Source: Dokdonella_A sp963758365
GTDB lineage: Bacteria; Pseudomonadota; Gammaproteobacteria; Xanthomonadales; Rhodanobacteraceae
Assembly: GCA_963758365.1 (NCBI GenBank)
Contig: CAVWVB010000001.1
Span: 1,178,001-1,242,000 of the forward strand
Reading direction: 5' to 3'
Length of the DNA stretch: 64,000 nt
Under the pieces are notes generated by a model. That model did not search any database, was not told the DNA's origin, and saw nothing but the letters and a program-made list of their open reading frames with translations. Each line of letters opens with the position of its first letter. Position 1 is the first letter of the stretch. The translations under genes and the position numbers were made by a program. Below are positions 56,030 through 64,000 of this stretch, piece after piece.

Positions 56030-57907
56030 ATGAAGTTCAATCGGAAAGCCCTCTCGGGTGGCGCGCTGATCGTGCTCGCGGTGTTGTTCGTCGCGGTCAT
56101 GATGCTGGTCAACGTCGCCTTCCGTGGCGCGCGCATGGACCTGACCGAGAACCACCTGTACACGCTGTCGGACGGCACGAAGACGATCCTCAAGTCCATC
56201 GACGAGCCAATCAATCTCTATCTGTTCTACTCGGACAAGGAGACCCAGGACCTGCCGCAGCTGCGAACCTACTACACGCGGGTGCGCGAGATGCTTGAGG
56301 AGATGGCTTCGCGCTCGAACGGCAAGCTGAAACTCGAAGTCATCGATCCGCTGCCGTTCTCGGAAGACGAGGATCGGGCCACCAGTTTCGGTCTGCAGTC
56401 GGTACCCGTATCGGCAGCCGGAGACAAGGTTTTCTTCGGACTTGCCGGGACCAATTCGACCAACGGCCAGGCTTCGATTCCGTTCCTGCAGCCGGACAAG
56501 GAAGCGTTCCTCGAGTACGACGTGGCCAAACTGATCCACGAGTTGCAGACGCCGAAGAAGCCCGTGGTGGGCCTGCTTTCAGGTCTGCCGATCACCGCCG
56601 ATTTCGATCCGGCCACGCGTCAGATGCGTCAGGCCTGGGCGGTGGACCAGCAATGGGCGCAGCTGTTCGAGATGCGCAAGCTCGATGCGGCCAGCCTCAA
56701 GGCGATCGACAAGGACATCGATGTGCTGGTGGTCGTGCATCCCAAGCACCTGTCCGACGATGCCCAGTACGCGATCGACCAGTTCGTGCTGCGCGGTGGG
56801 CACCTGCTCGCGTTCGTCGATCCGAATGCGGAGCTCGACGACAGCGCAGCGGATCCGAACAATCCGATGGCGGCCATGATGGCCGACAAGGCCTCGGACC
56901 TGCCCAGGCTGTTCAAGGCCTGGGGGGTCGAGTACGACCCGCACAAGGTGGTGCTCGATCGCGCGCGCGCGTTGCCGATCAGCCTCGGCGAAGGCCAGGC
57001 GCCGGTGCGTCATCCCGGCATCCTCGGCCTGACCCATGCCGACTTCAATCATGACGACGTGGTCACTGCGAATCTCGACACGATCAACGTCGCGTCGGCC
57101 GGTTACTTAGAGCTGTCCAAGGATGCCAAGAACGAGAAGATGACGCCGTTGATCCAGACCACGTCGGATGCGATGAGTGTGCCCAGCGACCGTCTGCGCA
57201 TGCTCGGCGATCCCTCTTCGCTGCTCGAGGGCTATCAGCCCGCGGGATCGCCATTCGTGATCGCGGCGCGTCTGACCGGCAAGTTCAAGACCGCGTTTCC
57301 GGAACGCAAGGACGCAGGCGCGCTGGCCGAGTCGAAGGAAGCCGGCCAGATCGTGCTGGTCGCCGACACCGACATTCTCAGCGACCGCCTGTGGGTGCAG
57401 ATCCGGCCGTTCTTCGGCCAGCAGATCATGAACGCATTCGCGAACAATGGCGACTTCGCGGTCAATGCGCTCGACAACCTGGCCGGATCCGGAGACCTGA
57501 TCTCGATCCGTGGACGGGCCACGTCGCAACGGCCGTTCACGACCGTCGAAGCGCTCAAGCGCACGGCCGACGAGCGCTTCCGCGCCAAGGAGCAGGAGCT
57601 GCAGCAGGAACTGTCGGAAACCGAGCGCAAGCTGACCGAGCTGCAAAGCGCGAAGAGCAAGGACCAGGCGCAGATCCTGTCGCCCGAGCAGAAGACCGAG
57701 CTCGACAACTTCCTCAAGCGCAAGCTCGAGATCCGCAAGGAACTGCGCCAGGTGCGGCGTCAGCTCGACGCCGAGATCGAGGCGCTCGGCACGCGGCTCA
57801 AGCTGATCAATATCGTTCTGATGCCGCTCCTGGTCACACTCGCCGCGCTGGCATTCGCATGGTGGCGCAATCAGCGCCGTCGTGCGGCGCAAGGAGGTCA
57901 CGCATGA
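56030..57907 (+). CDS. GldG-like auxiliary exporter protein
   Basis: 625 residues. An N-terminal membrane helix (about 10-32), a large periplasmic domain with the GldG family features MDLTENHLYTLSDGTKTIL, EPINLYLFYSD and VLVVVHPKHLSDDAQYAIDQFVLRGGHLLAFVDP, a coiled coil near 530-585, and a C-terminal membrane helix (LMPLLVTLAALAFAWW). GldG-type proteins accompany Gld-like ABC exporters. It has a GGAGG-type site in front of its ATG at 56030. Confidence 0.87.
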   Translation: MKFNRKALSGGALIVLAVLFVAVMMLVNVAFRGARMDLTENHLYTLSDGTKTILKSIDEPINLYLFYSDKETQDLPQLRTYYTRVREMLEEMASRSNGKLKLEVIDPLPFSEDEDRATSFGLQSVPVSAAGDKVFFGLAGTNSTNGQASIPFLQPDKEAFLEYDVAKLIHELQTPKKPVVGLLSGLPITADFDPATRQMRQAWAVDQQWAQLFEMRKLDAASLKAIDKDIDVLVVVHPKHLSDDAQYAIDQFVLRGGHLLAFVDPNAELDDSAADPNNPMAAMMADKASDLPRLFKAWGVEYDPHKVVLDRARALPISLGEGQAPVRHPGILGLTHADFNHDDVVTANLDTINVASAGYLELSKDAKNEKMTPLIQTTSDAMSVPSDRLRMLGDPSSLLEGYQPAGSPFVIAARLTGKFKTAFPERKDAGALAESKEAGQIVLVADTDILSDRLWVQIRPFFGQQIMNAFANNGDFAVNALDNLAGSGDLISIRGRATSQRPFTTVEALKRTADERFRAKEQELQQELSETERKLTELQSAKSKDQAQILSPEQKTELDNFLKRKLEIRKELRQVRRQLDAEIEALGTRLKLINIVLMPLLVTLAALAFAWWRNQRRRAAQGGHA

Positions 57908-59142
57908 ACTCGAAGACCCTGATCGGGCTTGCGATTGCCGCGCTGGTTGCACTCGTGCTCGCGGTCGTCGTCAGCCGTTCGAACCGGCCGCTCAGCGAGA
58001 ACGGCGACAACCACGACGACAGCGCGAGCTGGCTCGCGCCGATGCTGCGCGATCATGTCAACGACGTGAGCAAGGTCGTCGTGACCGGCGCCGGCGACCA
58101 GACGATCGCCACCCTGGAACGCACTGCGGACGGCTGGCACCTGAAGGAGAAGGGCGGGTATCCGGTCGATACCGGAAAGCTGCGTGCATTCCTGCTCAAG
58201 CTCGCCGATGCGCGCCTCGTCGAACAGAAAACGTCGAGCAAGGAAAAATACCCGGTGCTGGGAGTCGAAGACGTGTCCGCGGCCGATGCGAAGGGCCTGA
58301 TGGTCGAGGTCAGCGGTCTCGCCGCGCCGCTGAAGCTGATCGTCGGCAATGCCGGCACGCATGGCGGCGGCAGCTACGTGCGCCGGGTCGGCGAAACGCA
58401 GAGCTGGCAGGCGTCGGCAAATCTTGCTCCGGACCGGAGCGCAGCCGACTGGCTGAACAAGGAGATCGCGAACATTGCGGCGACCCGCATCCGCTCGGTA
58501 CAGATCAGCCGGCCGGACGGCTCGAGGATCGCGATCGCCAAGGAGGCCGAAGGCGATGCCAATTTCAAACTGGCCGACATCCCCAAGGGACGCGAAGCCG
58601 CCTCGGAGTATTCGACCAACGGCCTCGCGTCGCTGCCGGAAAACCTGCGCTTCGACGACGTCATGCCCGCGCACGACGCGGCGCCAGACGACAAGGCCCT
58701 GAAGGCAAGCTACCGGACCTTCGATGGACTGGTTCTCGACGTGATCGCGTGGTCCGAAGGCGGCAAGAGCGAAGCGCAGCTGGTTGCCTCGCTCGATTCC
58801 GATCAGGCTGATCGCGGCATCAGCGCAGCCCAGGCCAAGGCCAAGGCGGAGTTCGACGCCGCGATCGCGAAGGCGACCCCAGGCGCGAAGGAGCCGAAGG
58901 CGGACACTCCGCCCAAGCCGCTCGCGGTCAGCGATCCGGCCGCGGATCGCAAGGACCGCCTGGCCAGGCTAGACAAGGAGGTCGCCGACCTCAATGCGCG
59001 CGTCAAGGGCTGGACCTATGTGCTGCCGTCCTACAAGTACGCGAGCATCGACAAGTCGCTCGCCGACCTGCTCAAACCCCTGGCAGAGACAAAGTCCGCG
59101 GCGGTCGCGAAGAAGAAGCCGTCGCGCAAGTCGGGCAGGTAG
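57904..59142 (+). CDS. DUF4340 domain protein of the exporter operon
   Basis: 412 residues from the ATG at 57904, overlapping the preceding stop (ATGA). N-terminal membrane helix (LIGLAIAALVALVLAVVVS), then a periplasmic domain with the repeated two-lobed pattern of DUF4340 (VTGAGDQTIATLERTADGWHLKEKGGYPVD; LADIPKGREAASEYSTNGLASLP). The C-terminus is Lys/Ala-rich. It completes a four-gene exporter cluster that is common in proteobacteria and of unknown substrate. Confidence 0.85.
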   Translation: MNSKTLIGLAIAALVALVLAVVVSRSNRPLSENGDNHDDSASWLAPMLRDHVNDVSKVVVTGAGDQTIATLERTADGWHLKEKGGYPVDTGKLRAFLLKLADARLVEQKTSSKEKYPVLGVEDVSAADAKGLMVEVSGLAAPLKLIVGNAGTHGGGSYVRRVGETQSWQASANLAPDRSAADWLNKEIANIAATRIRSVQISRPDGSRIAIAKEAEGDANFKLADIPKGREAASEYSTNGLASLPENLRFDDVMPAHDAAPDDKALKASYRTFDGLVLDVIAWSEGGKSEAQLVASLDSDQADRGISAAQAKAKAEFDAAIAKATPGAKEPKADTPPKPLAVSDPAADRKDRLARLDKEVADLNARVKGWTYVLPSYKYASIDKSLADLLKPLAETKSAAVAKKKPSRKSGR

Positions 59143-59256
59143 CGTGCGCAGTCCCGGAGTCGCGCCGACGGTGTGGCTGCCCTGCGCGGGCACGGGCGTG
59201 GCCGGCCTGGGCGGCCCCGCGATGCCCGGCAACATGATCAGGCGCGACCGTTCGCG

Positions 59257-59652
59257 ATGATCGCGACGCCGCGCAGCGCGCTCGTTGCGGGTTGTGTTCT
59301 CGGCGGCTGTGCGGTCGTGGCGGGCGCATTCGGTGCGCACGTGCTGCGCGGGGCTCTTGCCGGCCCGGCGATCGTCATCTGGCGCACCGCGGTCGATTTT
59401 CAGTTCTGGCATGCGCTGGCGCTGCTTGCGGTCGGCCTTGCCGCGCGCGGGCGGCCTTCGCGCGCGGCTGCATGGGCCGCCGGCGCGTTCGCGATCGGCA
59501 CCGTGTTGTTCTGCGGCAGCCTCTACGCGCTCGCGCTGGGCGCGCCGCATGCGTTCGGCCTGATGACGCCGCTGGGCGGCGTCGCGTTCATCGCCGGCTG
59601 GACCGCATTCGCGGTGCATGCGTGGCGGGTGGACGACGCGACTCGCGGATGA
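59257..59652 (+). CDS. DUF423 small membrane protein
   Basis: 131 residues from the ATG at 59257 (MIATPRSALVAGCVLGG). Four membrane helices with the family signature AVVAGAFGAHVLRGAL, FQFWHALALLAVGL, FCGSLYALALG and TPLGGVAFIAGW. Function unknown; widespread in proteobacteria. The upstream open frame is not conserved. Confidence 0.88.
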   Translation: MIATPRSALVAGCVLGGCAVVAGAFGAHVLRGALAGPAIVIWRTAVDFQFWHALALLAVGLAARGRPSRAAAWAAGAFAIGTVLFCGSLYALALGAPHAFGLMTPLGGVAFIAGWTAFAVHAWRVDDATRG

Positions 59653-59710
59653 GGCCCGCGGCCGATCTGAGATCCGTTCGATGCCGCTACCGGCAGGATG
59701 CGCGAACAGG

Positions 59711-60334
59711 TCATCCGCGCTGGTTCGTCGCGACGCGCGCGCCACGCGCAGCGCCGGCATGCCAACACCAGTGCCAGGGTTCGTAGGCGATGCCGTGCGC
59801 GTTGCCGCGCGGGTAGGAGAGGGCGAACCCGAACCGCCGCGCGCGGGTCCGCAGCCAGGCAAAGGCGGCAGACCGCTCGAACGCCTCCTCGAGGGCCGGG
59901 CAACCCGGAGCGGTCAGGTCGATCGCGCGACCGCTGTGGTGTTCGCTGTAGCCGGGCGCCGCGCTCACGCGCAGGATCTCCGTCATCGACTGGCCGCGTT
60001 CCAGCTTGCCGCGCACGATCGCGAGCTGGTATTCGGTCGAGCGGAACGCGGAGACCGGCTGCAGCACGATGCCGTCGGCCTGCGCGGTCTCGCGCATGCG
60101 CGAGAATGCGCGTGCGGCACGCGGAATCAGCCATTGCAGACGGCCATGGATGTCGACGCCGATGCAGGCCAGTTGCGCGGGCTCGCGGACCGGGCGCAGG
60201 CGGTGCGTGCGGCCATAATCGACCGGTACGCCGAGCGCGTGCGCGACAGCGAGCACGGCACGCCGCTGCGCGGCATCGCAGCGCGCGGGTGGCTCGCCGG
60301 CGGCTTGCGGTGCCAAGCGGTCCGCACTCCTCAT
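59711..60334 (-). CDS. M15B (VanY-type) D-alanyl-D-alanine carboxypeptidase-like protein
   Basis: 207 residues. Active-site motifs: SAFRSTEYQLAI, the metal-binding His/Asp pair in APGYSEHHSGRAIDLT, Glu and the last His in YEPWHWCW. It should cut D-Ala-D-Ala in peptidoglycan peptides. No signal peptide is visible from this start, so either export uses an upstream start or it is cytoplasmic; ATG 60334 is the only candidate seen. Convergent with DUF423. Confidence 0.85.
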   Translation of the reverse strand: MRSADRLAPQAAGEPPARCDAAQRRAVLAVAHALGVPVDYGRTHRLRPVREPAQLACIGVDIHGRLQWLIPRAARAFSRMRETAQADGIVLQPVSAFRSTEYQLAIVRGKLERGQSMTEILRVSAAPGYSEHHSGRAIDLTAPGCPALEEAFERSAAFAWLRTRARRFGFALSYPRGNAHGIAYEPWHWCWHAGAARGARVATNQRG

Positions 60335-60359
60335 CGGTCGTCGCGATTGCGTTCGGCCC

Positions 60360-60977
60360 TCATTTCGCAGGCACTTCGATCGGTTTGATATAGAAGCCCG
60401 CGATGCGCCCGTCGCTGCCGCACGCGATCTGTGCGTACAGATTCGCCTTCTCGTAAATCAGCGGAATCATCACCGCAACGTAGCCCTCGCTCTTCATCGG
60501 ATGCGACTGGCCGCGCGCCTGGAGCGCGCCGAAGCGCGCGAGCGACTCCCAGGCTTGCTGGAATTTCGGCGGCGGCAAGGCGCTGCGCATCCGCGCATCG
60601 AAATCCGCCGTGGCTGCCGCGTAGTCGCCCTTCTGCGCGGCATCGAGCAGTCCGGCGGCGCGCGCCGCACAGGCGGCCGCGAGGCGCTGCTCGTCTGCCG
60701 CGGCCGCTGATTCGGACGCACCTTCGTCGCCTGCGGTCGGGTCCGCAGCCGCTGCCGCCGGCGTCGGCGCCGCGCTGTCCGCGCTCGCCGCGCCCTCGGC
60801 CGGCTGCGCCTGCGCAGCGGTTGCATCCTTCGCCTGCGCATCCGTGTGTACGTCCTTGGCGCGTGCGAGCGCGTCGACATCGATGTCCTCAGGTTGGGCG
60901 GGCGGCTGGTCCGGTGGCGCTGCGTGGGCGCCGACGGCTACGATCAGCACGCTGCAGATGAGCACGCGATTCCACAT
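60360..60977 (-). CDS. Exported DUF3887-type protein
   Basis: 205 residues from the ATG at 60977, signal peptide MWNRVLICSVLIVAVGAHA. A long Ala/Pro/Asp-rich disordered region (20-95) precedes a DUF3887-like domain: LLDAAQKGDYAAATADFDARM, FQQAWESLARFGALQ and the closing GRIAGFYIKPIEVPAK. A role in peptidase or stress context is known for some DUF3887 proteins but cannot be assigned here. Confidence 0.75.
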   Translation of the reverse strand: MWNRVLICSVLIVAVGAHAAPPDQPPAQPEDIDVDALARAKDVHTDAQAKDATAAQAQPAEGAASADSAAPTPAAAAADPTAGDEGASESAAAADEQRLAAACAARAAGLLDAAQKGDYAAATADFDARMRSALPPPKFQQAWESLARFGALQARGQSHPMKSEGYVAVMIPLIYEKANLYAQIACGSDGRIAGFYIKPIEVPAK

Positions 60978-61093
60978 CGGAAAGACTCCTGTGTCGACCA
61001 GTGGGCAGCGCGCGCACGCTAGCACGCGCGGCTGTATTGCGGCTGAGCGCTGCCGCGCGGCGACGCGGCGATCCGCGCGCGCCGGCATGCGGA

Positions 61094-62557
61094 TCAGCGC
61101 GCTTCAGGCGAATCCGCGGCCGCGCGCAGCGGCTCGGCCCGGTACAGGTCGATGCGGCCGAGCATGTCCAGCCCTGCATAGAATCGCCAGGGATCGCCGT
61201 CACCGATCGCGAGCGCGATGTGACCGGCGTCGAATCCCGCAAGCGCGGCGTCGAAGCTCTGCCAGCGCCCATCGACGAAAGCCTGGGCCCAGGCATGCGG
61301 AACGAACACCTGCTGCCTGCCGGCGAAACTCGGCGTGTAGGCAAGGCCATCGACGACTCGTGTCGCGATGCCGACGGCACGTCCGAGCGCGGCGACCAGT
61401 ACCGCGTGTTCGGTGCAGTCGCCTTCGGGTTTGCGTGCGACTTCGAGCGCCGACGCGTAGCCGACATCGAGGTTCTTGGCACTGATGAAGCCGCGCACGA
61501 AGTTCTCGATGCGCTGCATGCGCTCGCGCGGAGACCGCGCATCGCCGATCGCTCCGGTAGCGAGCCGGATGATTTCCGGCGCGCTGCTCTGCAGCCAGTC
61601 GTTGGGCAGGAAGTCCGCGGGGTCGGGCTGCTCGGGTTTCGACGGGCGGGTCGCGCGGCCGACCGTGACCACCGATGCGCTGCCATCACGGGTGACTTTC
61701 TGCTCGTCGGTCTGCGGCAAGTTCAGTGCCGCAGTGCGGTCGCGCGGCAGCATCACGTAGCGCATCGATCCTGCGAGATCCTTCGGCTGCAAGGTCAGCG
61801 GTGCGCGCACCAGCGTGTGCGAGAACACGTCGGTGCCCTGGTCGGGTGCGGTCGCGCACGCCTTGTCGCATGCCAGCAGGGTCAACTCGACGCCCATCAG
61901 CGGCATGGTCAGCTTGTACACGGTCTGGTCCGCATCGACCCATGCGCGGTTGTGCAATGGCGCACCGGGAAACGCGATGGTCTGATCGACGCGGGTCAGC
62001 GGGCGCGAGCCGCCCGGCAGGTCGACTTCTTCGATCGCGCCCACCACGCTGGTTACCTCAACCGCATCCAGGCTGGACGGCTGGAAGGCCAGGGTGCGAT
62101 AGCGCGTTCCGTCTGCCAGGCCGGCCGCGATCCCCGCGAGTCTCTGGCCCTCCGGCAGCAACGCGCCCTGCGGCCACGCGAGGTGGCGTTCGACACGGTT
62201 GCCGCCGGTGCGCGTGGTCACTTGCATCGAATTTGCGGAGATCGTGCCTTCGGTCAGCGTTTCGCTGCCCGACAGCAGCGAACGGCTGTGGAATGCGAGC
62301 GGCTCGCCGGTCGCTGTTTCGGTTGCGCTTTCCGTGCTGCTCAGGCTGACCCGCGAGCCGGCGCGGTCGAGCACGATGTCGAGCGTCTGCGTGGTCGCGA
62401 CAGCTGCGTCGTCGACCCTGCGCGTGGATTCGAACGAGCCGATCTTGCGACCGTCGATCAGGACCGTGAACCACTGTTGCGCGGGAGGTGTCGCCTGCGC
62501 GAGCAGCGGCAGGATCAGCCAGCTGAGCCAGGCGAAGCGGGGCAGGGTGCGGTTCAT
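61094..62557 (-). CDS. Exported transglutaminase-like protein
   Basis: 487 residues from the ATG at 62557, signal peptide MNRTLPRFAWLSWLILPLLAQA. A beta-rich N-terminal half is followed by the transglutaminase core: catalytic Cys in EGDCTEHAVLVAALGRAVGI, His in FVPHAWAQAFV and Asp in SFDAALAGFDAG. It may act on protein or peptide amides in the periplasm. The frame upstream to 62818 is not conserved. Confidence 0.86.
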   Translation of the reverse strand: MNRTLPRFAWLSWLILPLLAQATPPAQQWFTVLIDGRKIGSFESTRRVDDAAVATTQTLDIVLDRAGSRVSLSSTESATETATGEPLAFHSRSLLSGSETLTEGTISANSMQVTTRTGGNRVERHLAWPQGALLPEGQRLAGIAAGLADGTRYRTLAFQPSSLDAVEVTSVVGAIEEVDLPGGSRPLTRVDQTIAFPGAPLHNRAWVDADQTVYKLTMPLMGVELTLLACDKACATAPDQGTDVFSHTLVRAPLTLQPKDLAGSMRYVMLPRDRTAALNLPQTDEQKVTRDGSASVVTVGRATRPSKPEQPDPADFLPNDWLQSSAPEIIRLATGAIGDARSPRERMQRIENFVRGFISAKNLDVGYASALEVARKPEGDCTEHAVLVAALGRAVGIATRVVDGLAYTPSFAGRQQVFVPHAWAQAFVDGRWQSFDAALAGFDAGHIALAIGDGDPWRFYAGLDMLGRIDLYRAEPLRAAADSPEAR

Positions 62558-62690
62558 CGGCGACGATCGGGCGGGCACGGCACCATTGTGCCAAGTCCGG
62601 GACAGTTCTGGGCGCGCGCGTATGCGCCCGGGATTCGCGCACGACCGACGTTGATCGCATGGTTCGCCGTTCGGAACTTCCGATGCGCGG

Positions 62691-63440
62691 TCAGGACGCG
62701 CGATCCTCAAGCGCGGCCCGCGCTTTCCGCGGCACGGCAGCGAGTTCGTGCCAGTTTCCGTCGCGCATGACTTCGAGTGGTCGATAGCGGGTCTTGTAGT
62801 GCATCTTCGGATGACCATCGATCCAGAATCCGAGGTACAGATGCGGCAGCGCGCGCTCGGCGGCGAGTCGCACCTGGGTCAGGATCGCGTATGTGCCGAG
62901 GCTGCGCGCGGCTTCCTCGGGGTCGAAGAAGGTGTACACCGCGGACAGCCCGGCCGCGCAAAAGTCGGTCACCGCGAGTGCGACCAGACGCGCGCCGCTG
63001 CGGAATTCGACGAAGCGGGTCGGACTCCAGGCCGTGTAGAGGAATCGCGCGAAGTCTTCGGGACGCGCGTCATCCATGCCGCCGCCCGGATGACGGGCGC
63101 CGAGATAGCGCCTGTACAGGCCGAAATACTCGTCCGAGTAGGTGGCCGCGCCGATGCGCAGTTCGAGGTCCGCATTGCGCTCGATGCAGCGACGCTGGCT
63201 GCGATCGGGGCGGAATCGCTTGACCACGACGCGGCATGCGACGCAGGCCCGGCAGGCTGCGCATTGCGGATGATAGACGTGGCCGCCGGCGCGGCGGTAT
63301 CCGCGCTGCACCGCGAGATCGTAGATGTGCGGCAGCTGCGGCGCGCTCGGGTCGATGACGATGTTCTGCGCGGTGCGCTCGCTGAAATAGCCGCACGAGT
63401 GCGGCAGGGTCTGGAACAGGCGGACGACATCCGAGCGCAT
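62691..63440 (-). CDS. bpt: Bpt, aspartate/glutamate leucyltransferase
   Basis: 249 residues. The N-terminal ATE region has four Cys that bind a cluster or metal (PHSCGYFSERTAQN, HPQCAACRACVACRV), then the GNAT-like domain with YLYLGFWIDGHPKMHYKTRYRPLEVMRDG. It attaches Leu to N-terminal Asp or Glu, sending proteins to ClpAP through the N-end rule. ATG 63440 is unopposed. Confidence 0.94.
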   Translation of the reverse strand: MRSDVVRLFQTLPHSCGYFSERTAQNIVIDPSAPQLPHIYDLAVQRGYRRAGGHVYHPQCAACRACVACRVVVKRFRPDRSQRRCIERNADLELRIGAATYSDEYFGLYRRYLGARHPGGGMDDARPEDFARFLYTAWSPTRFVEFRSGARLVALAVTDFCAAGLSAVYTFFDPEEAARSLGTYAILTQVRLAAERALPHLYLGFWIDGHPKMHYKTRYRPLEVMRDGNWHELAAVPRKARAALEDRAS

Positions 63441-63492
63441 CGGCGCATTCTATCGCGGCGTGCACGGGCCGGGTGGCGCGCGGCCCGCCGCA

Positions 63493-63879
63493 TCAATGTG
63501 CAATCTGGGTCAGCGCGATCAGTATCGAGACCCCGAGGATCAGGGCCAGCAGGATCAGCTTCACGCGCATCGACGCACGGCGATGGACAGCCGGATCGCC
63601 GGCGGCGCGGGAAGCCGCGAGTTCCTCGGCGAAACGCGTCGCAGGCTCGAGTCCCGCGTCGCGCAGGACCTTGCGTGCGAGGGTCTGGTCTTCGGAGCGC
63701 ACGACCGACACCTGCGGCCAGCTGTCGCGGTCATTGCCCGCGGTGTAGCTGAAGCGCTTCCAGTCGGCTCCCTGGTAGGCGCGACGATTGCTGACCGAGG
63801 TCTGGATGCCGTGCTCGGCCATCAGCGCGACCACGCGCTCGATGTTCTCGATCCGCGGCGAGGTGTAGATCTGGCGCAT
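63493..63879 (-). CDS. DUF2007-type protein with C-terminal membrane helix
   Basis: 128 residues. The N-terminal half matches DUF2007 (MRQIYTSPRIENIERVVALMAEHGI, then WPQVSVVRSEDQTLARKVLRDAGL), a small ferredoxin-like fold. A C-terminal helix (VKLILLALILGVSILIALT) anchors it in the membrane. Such proteins have been named pathogenicity- or signal-transducing-like, without proof. It lies 52 bases upstream of bpt on the same strand. Confidence 0.75.
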   Translation of the reverse strand: MRQIYTSPRIENIERVVALMAEHGIQTSVSNRRAYQGADWKRFSYTAGNDRDSWPQVSVVRSEDQTLARKVLRDAGLEPATRFAEELAASRAAGDPAVHRRASMRVKLILLALILGVSILIALTQIAH

Positions 63880-64000
63880 GTCTAGGAAGCGGTAGCGTTC
63901 ATCGGGACGGTGGATCGCGTGGTCGCCGGACGCCGCCCCTGAGCGACGCCCGCCGCGGGCGCCATGAGTCGAGTCAGGCGCAAGTCCGGCGCCAGCAGAC
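63880..64000. other. Window edge without an assignable gene
   Basis: The last 121 bases show no complete gene. An ATG at 63963 opens a short Arg-rich plus-strand frame that runs off the end (MSRVRRKSGASR), too short to judge. Confidence 0.3.

Overview
The window is GC-rich, with G/C-rich third codon positions that open long false frames opposite almost every real gene. The block smpB - ratA - rnfH - bamE - fur - recN - hrcA - grpE - dnaK - dnaJ - dapB, the metG-rnfB-nth trio and the DUF3025, DUF2007 and delta-60 repeat proteins point to a gammaproteobacterium of the Xanthomonadales/Lysobacterales type (inference from gene order and protein resemblance; no 16S gene is present). The ssrA tag peptide encoded here is ANDDVYALAA. 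I see no phage, transposase, integrase, CRISPR array or tRNA gene.

Layout. 1-6.2 kb: a 5'-truncated Lhr helicase with an in-frame repeat insertion, a DUF4142 secreted protein and a COG4705 membrane protein. 6.5-14.6 kb (minus strand): the whole potassium-uptake operon kdpFABCDE, including the 30-codon kdpF, preceded by a candidate KdpE-binding direct repeat. 14.6-16 kb: a 194-bp tandem repeat abutting the tmRNA gene ssrA, then its partner smpB. 16-26 kb: ratA, rnfH, bamE, fur, recN, then the heat-shock operon hrcA-grpE-dnaK-dnaJ with two good sigma-32 promoters and a TMEM175-type channel gene inserted between dnaK and dnaJ; dapB follows. 26-34 kb: an OprP/OprO-like porin behind a Pho-box-like tandem 11-mer, nth-rnfB-metG, DUF2147, mrp/apbC, dcd. 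33.7-35.4 kb: three small secreted proteins, two of which look like paralogues of each other. 35.5-41.6 kb (minus): a compact 5-oxoproline (pyroglutamate) operon, dienelactone-hydrolase - HIT - pxpB - pxpC - pxpA - DUF969 - DUF979 - pcp. 41.7-45.3 kb: a TPR-GGDEF protein and rimO. 45.4-49.5 kb: two paralogous exported delta-60 repeat proteins followed by a frameshifted DUF3617 gene and another decayed fragment. 49.6-53 kb: an ECF sigma factor overlapping a Ser/Thr kinase-TPR gene. 53-59.7 kb: DUF3025, then a Gld-type ABC export operon (ATPase, 24-codon micro-ORF, permease, GldG-like protein, DUF4340) and DUF423. 59.7-64 kb (minus): M15 peptidase, DUF3887, transglutaminase, Bpt leucyltransferase and DUF2007.

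How the parts work together. Kdp is a self-contained high-affinity K+ pump plus its two-component control. ssrA and smpB are neighbours and together form the trans-translation machinery; ratA, hrcA, grpE, dnaK and dnaJ add further ribosome and protein quality-control functions. Pcp would release pyroglutamate from peptides, DUF969/DUF979 may move it or its peptides across the membrane, and PxpABC would hydrolyse it to glutamate with ATP. The most unusual features are the channel gene inside the chaperone operon, the complete oxoproline operon with two membrane proteins of unknown function, the paired small secreted proteins and the repeat array at ssrA.
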